A stretch of DNA of 29,474 nucleotides from CAYNYF01 sp964401385 (GTDB taxonomy: Bacteria; Planctomycetota; Phycisphaerae; SM23-33): contig CAYNYF010000053.1 in NCBI GenBank assembly GCA_964401385.1, forward strand, positions 1 through 29,474, written 5' to 3'. The translations under genes and the position numbers were made by a program. Below, piece by piece: positions 1 through 8,158 of the stretch. Within the stretch, counting starts at the first letter, position 1, and each line of letters begins with the position of its first letter. Under the pieces are notes generated by a model, which saw nothing but the letters and a program-made list of their open reading frames with translations, was not told where the DNA came from and did no database searches.

Positions 1-501
1 GCCCGGGGGGAAACCCCCTCCCCCGGCCCCTTTGAGCAACAGCCCCGCGCGCAAATGTGATCGGTAGAATGGGGCGACGCGATTTTCTGGCAGATTTTTA
101 TCGGCTTACGCGGCCTGAACTTGCGCCGCTGGGCCGGTTTTTGGGAAAGCGTTTGCGCGCGCATACGTGAACGCGCGGGGAGAGTGTGGAGGAGCGTAAG
201 CTCCGCCCGCGCGTTGCCCGGCGGCCCCCATTGAGAGAGAACGTCATGACCAGCGAGAAGCAAGCGGCAGGGCGGGCATCACCGCCCGCCATTTCCCTTG
301 AAGCCTTCCCGGTGAGTTACTTGGCGGCGCTGCCGGCCGCCATCGGCGCCGATTTCAGCGGAATGAAAGACCATTAGCGGGAGAGCCGCCGCCGCAAGAC
401 ATCGATTTTACCAAACAAAGCCATTTGGGATCGGGGGAGGGGGCCACAGGGAATCACCGCGCGGCATTTCCCGGCAAAACCAGCCGCGAAGCCTGTCACT
501 C
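1..501. other. Intergenic stretch without a convincing gene
   Basis: No reading frame here looks like a protein; the short frames on both strands are arginine/proline/serine-rich and have no domain pattern. A G-run/AAA/C-run hairpin sits at 5-18. A second structure has CGGCC at 111-115 pairing with GGCCG at 132-136, followed by TTTTT at 138-142. It could be a rho-independent terminator for a plus-strand gene lying left of the window. GGAGC-gtaa-GCTCC (191-204) is a further small hairpin. A 43-residue frame starting at the ATG at 246 has a weak purine-rich leader but no recognisable protein, so I do not call it. I see no clear terminator for the leftward operon ending at 502. Confidence 0.5.
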
Positions 502-2595
502 TCAGCGGGCGGCGATGCGGACCCGGGTCAGCGAGTACGGCCGCAAGGTCAGCGCCAGCTTTCCGCCTTCGATCGCGGCCTTTGACGGCCGGGGGATGAT
601 CCGCTCGGGATTCTCGAACGTGTTCTGATCGTCGAGGGTCTCGCCGGCCAGCGTCAGCGTCTCGGCCTCCGCGCCGGCCGGGAAGCCGCCCAGGTCGATG
701 CTCAGCTCGATCGGCCCGGCGGAGGCGGAGCGGTGGACGAGCATGAGCAGCAGCGACCGCTCGTCGCTGGCGAGGACGGCCATCGCGTCCAGGTCGGGGG
801 CGGCCTCAACGACGGGCAGATGGCCGAACTCGCGGCCGGTGGAGAACGTCCCGCAGGCCAGCCGCACGCCCACGGGCGTCCCCCCGGCCATCTCGACGCC
901 CATCACGTGGGCGTAATGGACGGGGGTGGCCCAGACCTTCTCGCGCGCCTTCCGCAGCCCGCCGCCGTGGTTGAGAGTGGCCGAGTGGGTGATCATCTCC
1001 ACCAGGTCGCCCAGGCGGATGCACTCGTGGACGATCAGCGTCAGGTACAGCGCCTCGGAGATGGTGGCCGGGTTGGGGATGGTAGGGCGTCTCTCGCGGC
1101 CGTGGCGGTGGGGCGTGCGGAGGTGGGCGAACAGTTGCAGCTCGGTGATGGCCAGGCGCGGCTCGGCGATGCCGCCGTCGAGCATGCGTTGTCGCATGAG
1201 GCGGTAGTCGCGGCCGACGCGGATGGGATAGCCCATGAAGGCGCCGAACAGCTCCTTGGGGTCGTCCATCTCGTCGACGGCGCCGCCTTCGAGGATGTGG
1301 TGGGTGTGGCAGGTGGCCGTTCCGTCGGTCTCGGCGATGAGGCGGCGGTTCCACTCGGCGTCGACGCCGAGGTGCAGCCCGCCGCAGGCGAGGATCCTGA
1401 TGGTGGGGTCAGCCGCCCACATCGCCCGGGTGAAGCGCATGTAGCGGTCGACGTATCCGGCGGGGGTGGTCCAGCCGATCTGGTGCCGCCCGAAAAGCTC
1501 GTTGCCGATTTCCCAGTACTTCACGGCGTGGGGAGCGGGGTGGCCGCTGGCGGCCCGCAGGCGGCCCATGGGCGTTTCGGCGCCGCCGTTGCAGTACTCG
1601 ACCCAGGCGGCCGCCTGGGCCGGCGTGCCGTCGCCGGCGTTGATGCAGATCAGGGGCTGACAGCCCACGTCGCGGCAGTAAACAATGAACTCGTCGGTGC
1701 CGAAGAGGTTCGGCTCCAGGCACCCGCCCCAGGCCGGGTTCGGCTTGGTCGGGCGGGCGTCGACCGGGCCGGCGCCGTCGCGCCAGTCGTAGCCGGAGAC
1801 GAAGTTTCCGCCCGGCCAGCGGAGGATGGGCAGGCGAGCGTCTTTCAGCATGGCGATGACGTCCGGGTCGGCGTGGTGGATGTGATCGTCGGGATACAGC
1901 AGGACGCGGTCGAGCACGACGTTGGCGGGCTCGGCGGCGGTGACGCTGAAGAGGAACGCGCCGTCGGCGGCGGCGTCGGCGTCGGCGGCGACGTCCAGCC
2001 GGCCGGTGAAGGTCGCCCAGTCGGCCGTCAGGTCGATCGTCGCCCGCGCGACCTTCCGGGCGGCCTTGCCGGCCGAATCGGCCGGCGCCAGGGACAGCTC
2101 GATCCGGCAGGGCCGCTGGGCTCGGGCGACGACGCGAAACTCATGGCCGCGGGTTCGCCGCAGCGGCAGGTACGTCCACTGTGCGATTCCCGCGGGCTTT
2201 CGGCCCGTCGCGCCGGGAGTTTCAAATCGCTGGGCCTGCTGGCCGTGGGGGCCGGCGTCCGGGCTGAGCAGGACCTCCTCCCTGGCGGCGGCGCGGGACC
2301 AACCGGCCGCGGCGCCGTCGGCGTAGGCCTCGGCCTCGGCGGCCCCGTCCGGCCAGCCGAAGCGGTTCGCCCTGCTCCTGAAGAATTCCTCGCCCACCTT
2401 CAGCTTGCCGAAGGTGGGGTTGTAGAGGATCTGCGCCTCCATGCCCTGATAGATGTTGGCGCCCAGGTGCTCGCAGAACTTGCCGTAGAGAAGCGGGCTG
2501 ACCGCATGCGGAGAGCGGACGGCCGGGTCTACCGAAAGCCTGGCCCGGGCGCTCTCGGCGAGGGGCTCGAATTCGAACAGATCGTTTTCAGACAT
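502..2595 (-). CDS. GH51-type alpha-L-arabinofuranosidase
   Basis: 697-residue protein, probably an exo-acting arabinofuranosidase releasing alpha-L-arabinose from arabinan or arabinoxylan. The N-terminus (from about residue 30, LLYGKFCEHLG) is the usual GH51 opening. Residues about 100-235 look like an inserted CBM4/9-type jelly roll. A TIM barrel follows with KYWEIGNELFG, placing the probable acid/base at Glu366, and AITELQLFA, placing the probable nucleophile at Glu485. The C-terminal about 120 residues are a beta domain. Both catalytic glutamates are in the expected family contexts. No signal peptide is visible, so it is probably cytoplasmic, unlike its two operon partners. A GAGGG ribosome-binding site lies 6 bases before the ATG. 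It is the last gene of a leftward operon, 50 bases after the preceding stop. Family assignment is fairly sure; the substrate is inference. Confidence 0.85.
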   Translation of the reverse strand: MSENDLFEFEPLAESARARLSVDPAVRSPHAVSPLLYGKFCEHLGANIYQGMEAQILYNPTFGKLKVGEEFFRSRANRFGWPDGAAEAEAYADGAAAGWSRAAAREEVLLSPDAGPHGQQAQRFETPGATGRKPAGIAQWTYLPLRRTRGHEFRVVARAQRPCRIELSLAPADSAGKAARKVARATIDLTADWATFTGRLDVAADADAAADGAFLFSVTAAEPANVVLDRVLLYPDDHIHHADPDVIAMLKDARLPILRWPGGNFVSGYDWRDGAGPVDARPTKPNPAWGGCLEPNLFGTDEFIVYCRDVGCQPLICINAGDGTPAQAAAWVEYCNGGAETPMGRLRAASGHPAPHAVKYWEIGNELFGRHQIGWTTPAGYVDRYMRFTRAMWAADPTIRILACGGLHLGVDAEWNRRLIAETDGTATCHTHHILEGGAVDEMDDPKELFGAFMGYPIRVGRDYRLMRQRMLDGGIAEPRLAITELQLFAHLRTPHRHGRERRPTIPNPATISEALYLTLIVHECIRLGDLVEMITHSATLNHGGGLRKAREKVWATPVHYAHVMGVEMAGGTPVGVRLACGTFSTGREFGHLPVVEAAPDLDAMAVLASDERSLLLMLVHRSASAGPIELSIDLGGFPAGAEAETLTLAGETLDDQNTFENPERIIPRPSKAAIEGGKLALTLRPYSLTRVRIAAR

Positions 2596-2645
2596 TGACG
2601 GCCCTCGATGAGTATGGCGGCGGCTTGCGTTGGGAATGTCCCGGC

Positions 2646-4949
2646 CTAGTCAGCCTTGGCGATGCTGATCCTGTTCTTTCCTTTGGTCACCGTGATCTGC
2701 TTGAGCGTCAGGAGGCCCCACTGGTCGGCGCCGAGGTCGCCGGAGTCCATCACCTTGTTGGTCTTCAGGTTTGTGTTGGTCCACTTGAACTTCTCGCCCG
2801 GAGCCGGCCGGAACTTCTTCAGGTGGCGCGGGGTGAGGTCCACGGCGCAGGCGTCCTCGAAGCAGTCGGCGGTGAGATAGACGGTCATCGCCCACTGGTC
2901 CTTCTCGTCGGCGATGGTCTCGACCTCCCAGAATAGAAATCCGTTGATCTGCCCCCACGGATCGCCGTCGGCGGGGTCGCCGTTGCCGGGGCGGGCGTCC
3001 AGCGAGCAGTTGCTGAAGGCCGGCACGCTCTTGGTCCAGCTCATGTTCCGCAGGCCGGTGACGACTTCCCGGCTGATCACGCCGCCGCCCCAGTGGGCCA
3101 CGTGGGGCTGGCGGGTATCGCGGAGCGCGGCCAGGCCCTTGGCGTCGTCCTGCCAGCCGTACTCGACGGCGTGGCCGCCTTCCTTGCCGCCCACGTCGTG
3201 CACCCAGAAGCCGATGTCCTTGCCGGGGTTCTGCCGGAGGTACCAGGCGATGTTGTAGGCGTCCCAGGCGCGGTGGCCGTCGACGGTCATGGCCAGCTCG
3301 GCCGGGCCCAGCCTGCCGGCGAGCGACCCATAGGCGGGGTTCCATTTCTGGTCGTAATCGACCTCGTACGGGCCGAACCACAGGATCGGAAAAAGCTCCG
3401 GATGCCGGACGCCGTAATGCGAGCCGATGCTGGAGGTGATCCGCGAGCGGTCGATCTTCCACTTGCCCAGGGCCCACTTGACGATGCCGGTGACGTAGCG
3501 GTCGGAGAAATAGTCCACCTTCGCCTGGCGAAAGCTCATCAGCGTGCCGCGGCCGGCGTTGTAGCAGAGGTCGCCGCCGTAGGCGACGTCCTGCTCGACG
3601 TGCAGGTACGCCGACTGGATGTTGTCCACCTTCCAGCCGGGGCCCATGCCGGCGCGGGTGCTCAGGACCATCGGGCCGGGCTCCTTGAACTTCTCGGGGA
3701 TGGCCATCACCACCCGGCGCGGGCGGTTGTCGGGGACGTTCGAGAACGGCGGGGCCAGCCAGAAGGCATACCAGAACTCGGTGGCGTCGGCGTTGCCGTA
3801 GCGGGTCCTGTTGACGGTGACGAACTGAAGCACGGGCCGCGGGTCGGCGGCGGCTTCCGTCACCGGCCGGGGGGTGCTGTTGGCGTCGCTGACCTTGGCG
3901 GCGTTCTCCGTGCCGTCCTGCACGGCCGTGACGGCGAAGTAGGCCTTTCCGTCCGCGGCGGGCGTGTGGACGTAGTAGGCCTGCCCCGGGCGAACCGGCC
4001 GGCCGGCGCCCAGGCAGAACGTCGGCAGGATGGAGTCGGCGCGCTCGCGCGGGGCGTAGTACTCCCCGTGGGAGTCGATGTTGATGAAGCCGTCCTGGTA
4101 GGCGCACAGGGCGTTCACCTGGCCGATCAGCTCGGCGTCCTGGAGATTGCGGGACGTGATCTTCCGGCGGTGACGATACACGCGATACTGCACCGCCGGC
4201 ACCTCGCGCAGCCGCTTGAACGGCGGCATAGCCCGGGCCCACTGCCCGATCGGCTTGTCGCGGACGGCCAGGCCCTGGAGGTCGCGCAGGGTCTTGAGCC
4301 GGATCGCCGCCGCCCGCGGGTGGCCCTGGACGCCTTTGCCCGGCTGCGTGGTCGTCTGGGTCTTTCGCCCGGACATGTTGTCGATCCAGAGGATCTCGTC
4401 CGCCGGCGGGCGGTAGGCCGGCAGCTCGTCCCAGAGAAGGAACGTCTGCCCGTCGTGGTGGACGACCTGGAGCCCCTCCACCTGCGGGGGGAGGTCCTCG
4501 GCCTCGCCCTTGTAGCGGACCTGAAGCTGGGCCCCGGCCAGCGACCCGCCGAAGGCCACGGCCGCCATGCCCAGGTTCTCGTCGGGCTTCTTCACCCAGC
4601 GCGCGACGGCGGCCGTGGCGTCGAACGAGCGGTGCCGCGGCGCTTCGATCGCAAGCGGCTTGCCGCCGTAGACGCACTTGCCGTCCGCCTCGAGACGGTC
4701 GACCGCGAAGATCTGGATCGGCTCGCGCGGCTGCCCGCCGGGCAGATACAGCGAGGCGTGGTAGACCTTCGCCCTCTTCGGGATGGCCGAAAGGTCAAAG
4801 ACCAGGCGGGGGATCTTGCCGCTGGCGATCAGCTTGAGCGTTCCCGGATGCGTGAACGTTCCCTTCCCGCCCCAGCTTTCGCTGAGCAGGTCGGCCGAGG
4901 CGGCCGCGGCCGTGAACACCAACGTCAGCATCAACGCGGTCTTTCTCAT
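2646..4949 (-). CDS. Secreted multidomain protein with degenerate esterase-like domain (short homologue)
   Basis: 767 residues beginning with a clear signal peptide (MRKTALMLTLVFTAAAASA, cleavage near residue 19). Residues about 25-150 resemble a DNRLRE/CBM96-type beta domain (LVFDLSAIPKRAKV), followed by a fibronectin-III-like stretch from about 156 (QTFLLWDELP ... YRVYRHRRKIT). The region from about 390 to 600 aligns with the alpha/beta-hydrolase region of the upstream gene. Where an esterase would have its GxSxG elbow, near residue 504, it reads RITSSIGSHYGVRHPELF, nine residues shorter than the homologue. The frame stays open much further upstream, but that part overlaps the preceding gene. 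The chosen ATG has an AGGAAGG ribosome-binding site, the signal peptide, and a 20-base gap to the upstream stop. Probably non-catalytic carbohydrate-associated surface protein; the function is unknown. Confidence 0.75.
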   Translation of the reverse strand: MRKTALMLTLVFTAAAASADLLSESWGGKGTFTHPGTLKLIASGKIPRLVFDLSAIPKRAKVYHASLYLPGGQPREPIQIFAVDRLEADGKCVYGGKPLAIEAPRHRSFDATAAVARWVKKPDENLGMAAVAFGGSLAGAQLQVRYKGEAEDLPPQVEGLQVVHHDGQTFLLWDELPAYRPPADEILWIDNMSGRKTQTTTQPGKGVQGHPRAAAIRLKTLRDLQGLAVRDKPIGQWARAMPPFKRLREVPAVQYRVYRHRRKITSRNLQDAELIGQVNALCAYQDGFINIDSHGEYYAPRERADSILPTFCLGAGRPVRPGQAYYVHTPAADGKAYFAVTAVQDGTENAAKVSDANSTPRPVTEAAADPRPVLQFVTVNRTRYGNADATEFWYAFWLAPPFSNVPDNRPRRVVMAIPEKFKEPGPMVLSTRAGMGPGWKVDNIQSAYLHVEQDVAYGGDLCYNAGRGTLMSFRQAKVDYFSDRYVTGIVKWALGKWKIDRSRITSSIGSHYGVRHPELFPILWFGPYEVDYDQKWNPAYGSLAGRLGPAELAMTVDGHRAWDAYNIAWYLRQNPGKDIGFWVHDVGGKEGGHAVEYGWQDDAKGLAALRDTRQPHVAHWGGGVISREVVTGLRNMSWTKSVPAFSNCSLDARPGNGDPADGDPWGQINGFLFWEVETIADEKDQWAMTVYLTADCFEDACAVDLTPRHLKKFRPAPGEKFKWTNTNLKTNKVMDSGDLGADQWGLLTLKQITVTKGKNRISIAKAD

Positions 4950-4953
4950 GTTT

Positions 4954-4960
4954 CCTTCCT
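4954..4960 (-). promoter_or_regulatory. Ribosome-binding site that fixes the start at 4949
   Basis: AGGAAGG, read on the minus strand, lies four bases before the ATG at 4949. It lies in the 20-base gap after the preceding stop and supports the internal ATG over the far longer open frame. Confidence 0.65.
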
Positions 4961-4969
4961 CGCGGTCTC

Positions 4970-7900
4970 TTACGGTTTGACAATCAGCCGCACGCCTTCG
5001 GCCGGGATGTGCACGCCGTAGAAGGTCAACAGGCTTTTCTTTCCGGGCTTGATCTTGCCCTGATCGACGACCTCGCCGGCCGGGTTGCGCAGCTCGAAGC
5101 TGTACTCCCACTCCGGCCGGAGGCGGAACTGCCGCACGCGGCGGATGGTCACGTCGGCGTGGGGCTTCCTTACCCTTCGGCTGCCGGCCCAGAAGAGGCT
5201 GATCTCCAATCGGTTCGGCGTCTCCACCAGGTCTTCGCTCTTCCAGCGAAAGCCGGTTCCGATCTCGCCCCAGTAATACCGGACGCCGTCGGAGACGACC
5301 AAGTTGCCGGCCGGCTCCTTCGGCGGCTGGAACAGGCCCGACGCCCCGGGTCCGCGGAACGCGGGCATGGGCCGATCTTTTCGCACGTCCAGGCGGATCA
5401 TCCTGGACCAGGTTCCGGTCCGGCTGACGGGCAGCAGCGTGCCCCCGCCGTAGACGCCGTAGCGGCACATGAACGGCTGGCCCCTCTCCAGCATGGCCAC
5501 GTAGAAGTCGCGCATGGGCTTGAGCATTCCGCGCCCGGTGACGGTCACCAGCGGCAGGTCGGTCTCGTCCGGCAGCTCGGTGACGGTCTTGGTCAGGTTC
5601 AGCTCGTCCCAGACGTTCTTGCCGGTGTCGGTCTTCAGGCCCCATTTGACCTGGCCCCAGATGGACTCCATCCGGGCGGGCATGGCCCCGGCCCGCTTGA
5701 CGCGCATCAGGGCGTCGATCTCGCCGGCGTAGTCGGCCATGCCGTAGCCCGACAGCACCAGGCTGAAGGTCTCCGGGTGGCGGACGCCCAGGTGCAGGGC
5801 CCCGCCGCCGGCCGCCCCGCCCGCGCAGCCGGTCACGAGGATGCGGCTGCGGTCGATCGGCAGCGTGTCGGCGAGCCAGTCGATGAACGCCAGCAGCCGC
5901 CGCTCGGTGTAGTTGTGAATCCTGCCCTGGCGGAACGACTTGAGCGTGCCCAGCGACTCGTGGTAGCCGTACCACCACGTGGAGATGGGGAAATCGTGCG
6001 GCGAGAGCACGATGGTGTCGCCCTCGACGCGGTACTGCGTCCGGTAGTAGCTCCGGCCGTCGCGGTGGAGGCTCAGCTCGACGGGCGACTTCGGCAGCGC
6101 CCTGCCGGGGGCGCCCTCCTCGGCCGCCGCCTCCTCGCGCAGGAACTTGTCAACGGCGCCGCACAGCTTCTCCGGCCACGCCACCGACCAGTTGTAATAC
6201 TGGCTGGGCAGGTTGCAGTAGGGCGGGGCCACCCAGCGAACGAAGTGGAAGCGCCGCTCCTTGTAATTGAAGTACGGCTTGGGCGGGAAGACCTTCTGCC
6301 GGACCGGCTCGCCGTGGCCTTCGACCTCTTCGACGGGCTGGGCAAGCGAGTTGGCCTCGGATACCTCCGCGGTGTTCTGCACGCCGTCGACGCAGGTGAC
6401 GACCGCGTAGTAGGCCTGGCTTTTCTTGTCGGAGGGCTGACCGCCCGGCGGCGGCGAGCAGGTGTGGACGTACAGCCCCGTTGTCCTGGGCAGCGGCTTC
6501 TCGCCGTTGCGGATGACCAGCCGCTCCATCAGGCAGTCCAGCCCGTACTTGCCGTCCACGTTGGCGCCGACGAAGGGGTTCCACTGGTGATGGGCCAGGA
6601 AGTACTGGTTGCCCAGCATGTCGTCGATGGGCTTGTCCACGTTCCGGCCGTTGACGTTCCAGGACGACAGCGGCTTGACCGTGGCTATCAGTTCAGCTTC
6701 GTGGAGGTTCCCGGCCGTGATGGGCTTGGCCGAACGGTAGACGCAGTAGCGCACGCGCCGCTCCTGGTCGAGGCCCTCGAGGATGCGCTTGAACCGCCCC
6801 CAGCGGATTTCGTCCGTCGCCACCGGGTCGTCGATTTCCTTCCACGTGATGAAGGTCTGGCCGGCGCGGTGGAATGCCTTCACGCCCGTCACCTGCGGCG
6901 GCGCCTTGCCGGGCTTGCCCTCGTAAGCGATGTCCAGGCAGGTGTCCTCGGCCTTGAGGAACGGGCAGGCCTTCACGTAGAAGCCCCCGTTGGGCTTGCC
7001 GGAGACCCACCGGCGAACGGCCTCGGTGGCGTCCAGGCAGTCGTACCAGGGCCCGCGAATCTCCAGCGGCGCCCCCGCCGGCACCAGCCGCTGGCCCGCC
7101 TTGAACTCCGACGACAGCGCGTACACTTCGACGTCCACCATGGCCTCGTCGTAGCGGCCGTCCACCTGCGTGGTGCGGAAGACCCGCAGGTCCGCCCGGT
7201 GGATCTTCGCCCCCTTGGGCAGGCCCGACAGGTCGAACCGCAGCACGACCTGCTTGTCGGCCGCGCGCAGGATCTGGAGGTCCTTTTTCACGACGGGCTG
7301 CTCGTCGCCGGCCGGCTTGGCCGGCGGGCCTGCCCACCGGCTGGTAGGCGGGTCCTTGAAGAGCAATCGCCCGAACCGGTCGGGCACGTGGCTGTCGCCG
7401 CTGTACGTGGGCGACCAGGCCAGCTCCTGCCAGCTCCCGGCGGTGTAGCGGTTCCGGTTGAAGTTGGCGGTCCACTCCGCCGGCGGCTTGCCCTTGCCCG
7501 TCAGTTTCTCCAGCGGAATGGCCAGCTCGAGAGTCCATTCCTTCTCGCCCCTGTCGGCGGCCGCCTCGAGGTCCGAGTCCCAGGAGCGGTCCTTGAGTTT
7601 CCCGTCGTAGGTGCTGCCGACGGCGTTGACGCCGAAGTGGTAGTACGTCCGGCCGGCGCCCAGGAAGATCTCAATGGAATCGTCGCCCCAGATCTCTCCG
7701 TCGTGGCTGCGGCGGGAGGCGCGAAGCTTGTTCATCAGCGGCTCGGCGCAGCGCACGGCGACGTACAGCGTCTTGGCGTCGCGGAGGCACCTGACCTCTG
7801 TGGGCTCGGGCGCCCGGCCGGCGCCGTCGAGCGTGCGGCTCAGAAGCAGCGGCGCCGCCTTGGCCCACGCCGGCTCGGTGAGCTTGCCGTCGATGGTCGG

Positions 7901-8065
7901 CGGGCGCGCGGTTTCGGCGACGTAGCCGGTGGGGGGATTGGCCTTCTCGGAGGCGGTCGCGGCGGCCGGAGCGCCGGCGGGCGGACTGCCCAGCCGAACC
8001 GTGGCCATCTCCGCCGTCGAAAGCGATGGCAGAAACGCAATCAGCAACAGGAGATCGCTTTTCAT
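4970..8065 (-). CDS. Secreted CBM9-like / DNRLRE-like / degenerate esterase-like protein
   Basis: 1031 residues with a signal peptide (MKSDLLLLIAFLPSLSTA). Residues about 48-238 are a CBM9/DOMON-like sugar-binding module (PTIDGKLTEPAW ... GDDSIEIFLG). About 258-390 is a DNRLRE/CBM96-type domain (VLRFDLSGLPKGAKIHRADL ...). A fibronectin-III-like section follows from about 390. About 620-900 is an alpha/beta-hydrolase fold of the esterase D/PHB-depolymerase kind. In it, DRSRILVTGCAGGAAGG replaces the nucleophile elbow: residue 748 is Ala where the catalytic Ser of GxSxG should be. No convincing acid or histidine of the triad can be placed either. It is probably a secreted binding or structural protein derived from an esterase. 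First gene of the leftward operon; AAAGGAG lies a few bases before the ATG. Domain calls are by eye. Confidence 0.75.
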   Translation of the reverse strand: MKSDLLLLIAFLPSLSTAEMATVRLGSPPAGAPAAATASEKANPPTGYVAETARPPTIDGKLTEPAWAKAAPLLLSRTLDGAGRAPEPTEVRCLRDAKTLYVAVRCAEPLMNKLRASRRSHDGEIWGDDSIEIFLGAGRTYYHFGVNAVGSTYDGKLKDRSWDSDLEAAADRGEKEWTLELAIPLEKLTGKGKPPAEWTANFNRNRYTAGSWQELAWSPTYSGDSHVPDRFGRLLFKDPPTSRWAGPPAKPAGDEQPVVKKDLQILRAADKQVVLRFDLSGLPKGAKIHRADLRVFRTTQVDGRYDEAMVDVEVYALSSEFKAGQRLVPAGAPLEIRGPWYDCLDATEAVRRWVSGKPNGGFYVKACPFLKAEDTCLDIAYEGKPGKAPPQVTGVKAFHRAGQTFITWKEIDDPVATDEIRWGRFKRILEGLDQERRVRYCVYRSAKPITAGNLHEAELIATVKPLSSWNVNGRNVDKPIDDMLGNQYFLAHHQWNPFVGANVDGKYGLDCLMERLVIRNGEKPLPRTTGLYVHTCSPPPGGQPSDKKSQAYYAVVTCVDGVQNTAEVSEANSLAQPVEEVEGHGEPVRQKVFPPKPYFNYKERRFHFVRWVAPPYCNLPSQYYNWSVAWPEKLCGAVDKFLREEAAAEEGAPGRALPKSPVELSLHRDGRSYYRTQYRVEGDTIVLSPHDFPISTWWYGYHESLGTLKSFRQGRIHNYTERRLLAFIDWLADTLPIDRSRILVTGCAGGAAGGGALHLGVRHPETFSLVLSGYGMADYAGEIDALMRVKRAGAMPARMESIWGQVKWGLKTDTGKNVWDELNLTKTVTELPDETDLPLVTVTGRGMLKPMRDFYVAMLERGQPFMCRYGVYGGGTLLPVSRTGTWSRMIRLDVRKDRPMPAFRGPGASGLFQPPKEPAGNLVVSDGVRYYWGEIGTGFRWKSEDLVETPNRLEISLFWAGSRRVRKPHADVTIRRVRQFRLRPEWEYSFELRNPAGEVVDQGKIKPGKKSLLTFYGVHIPAEGVRLIVKP

Positions 8066-8099
8066 TCGGGGTTCTCCTTTACTCTCTCTCTGGCAGCGG

Positions 8100-8129
8100 A
8101 TACTACTTCAACCGCATAAGTTCGTCCAA
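8100..8129 (-). promoter_or_regulatory. Possible promoter of the leftward glycan operon
   Basis: In the 93-base divergent gap, the minus strand reads TTGGAC (8129-8124), an 18-base spacer, then TAGTAT (8105-8100). Transcription would start near 8093, giving a leader of about 28 bases that contains the AAAGGAG ribosome-binding site. The boxes are only partial matches to the sigma-70 consensus. I found no equally good candidate for the divergent plus-strand gene. Confidence 0.3.
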
Positions 8130-8158
8130 TCACATACCGACAATCCCGGGAGTTTCAA

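Noticed and set aside
4950..5978. Upstream extension of the 2646-4949 gene to an ATG at 5978
   Set aside because: It would overlap the previous gene by about 1 kb, and the extension is Arg/Pro/Gly-rich shadow sequence. The internal ATG has a ribosome-binding site and a signal peptide.
8138..8143. GACAAT before the plus-strand gene at 8159 as a third copy of the leaderless promoter
   Set aside because: It lies 15 bases before the ATG instead of six, and there is no TTGCCG box 17 bases upstream.
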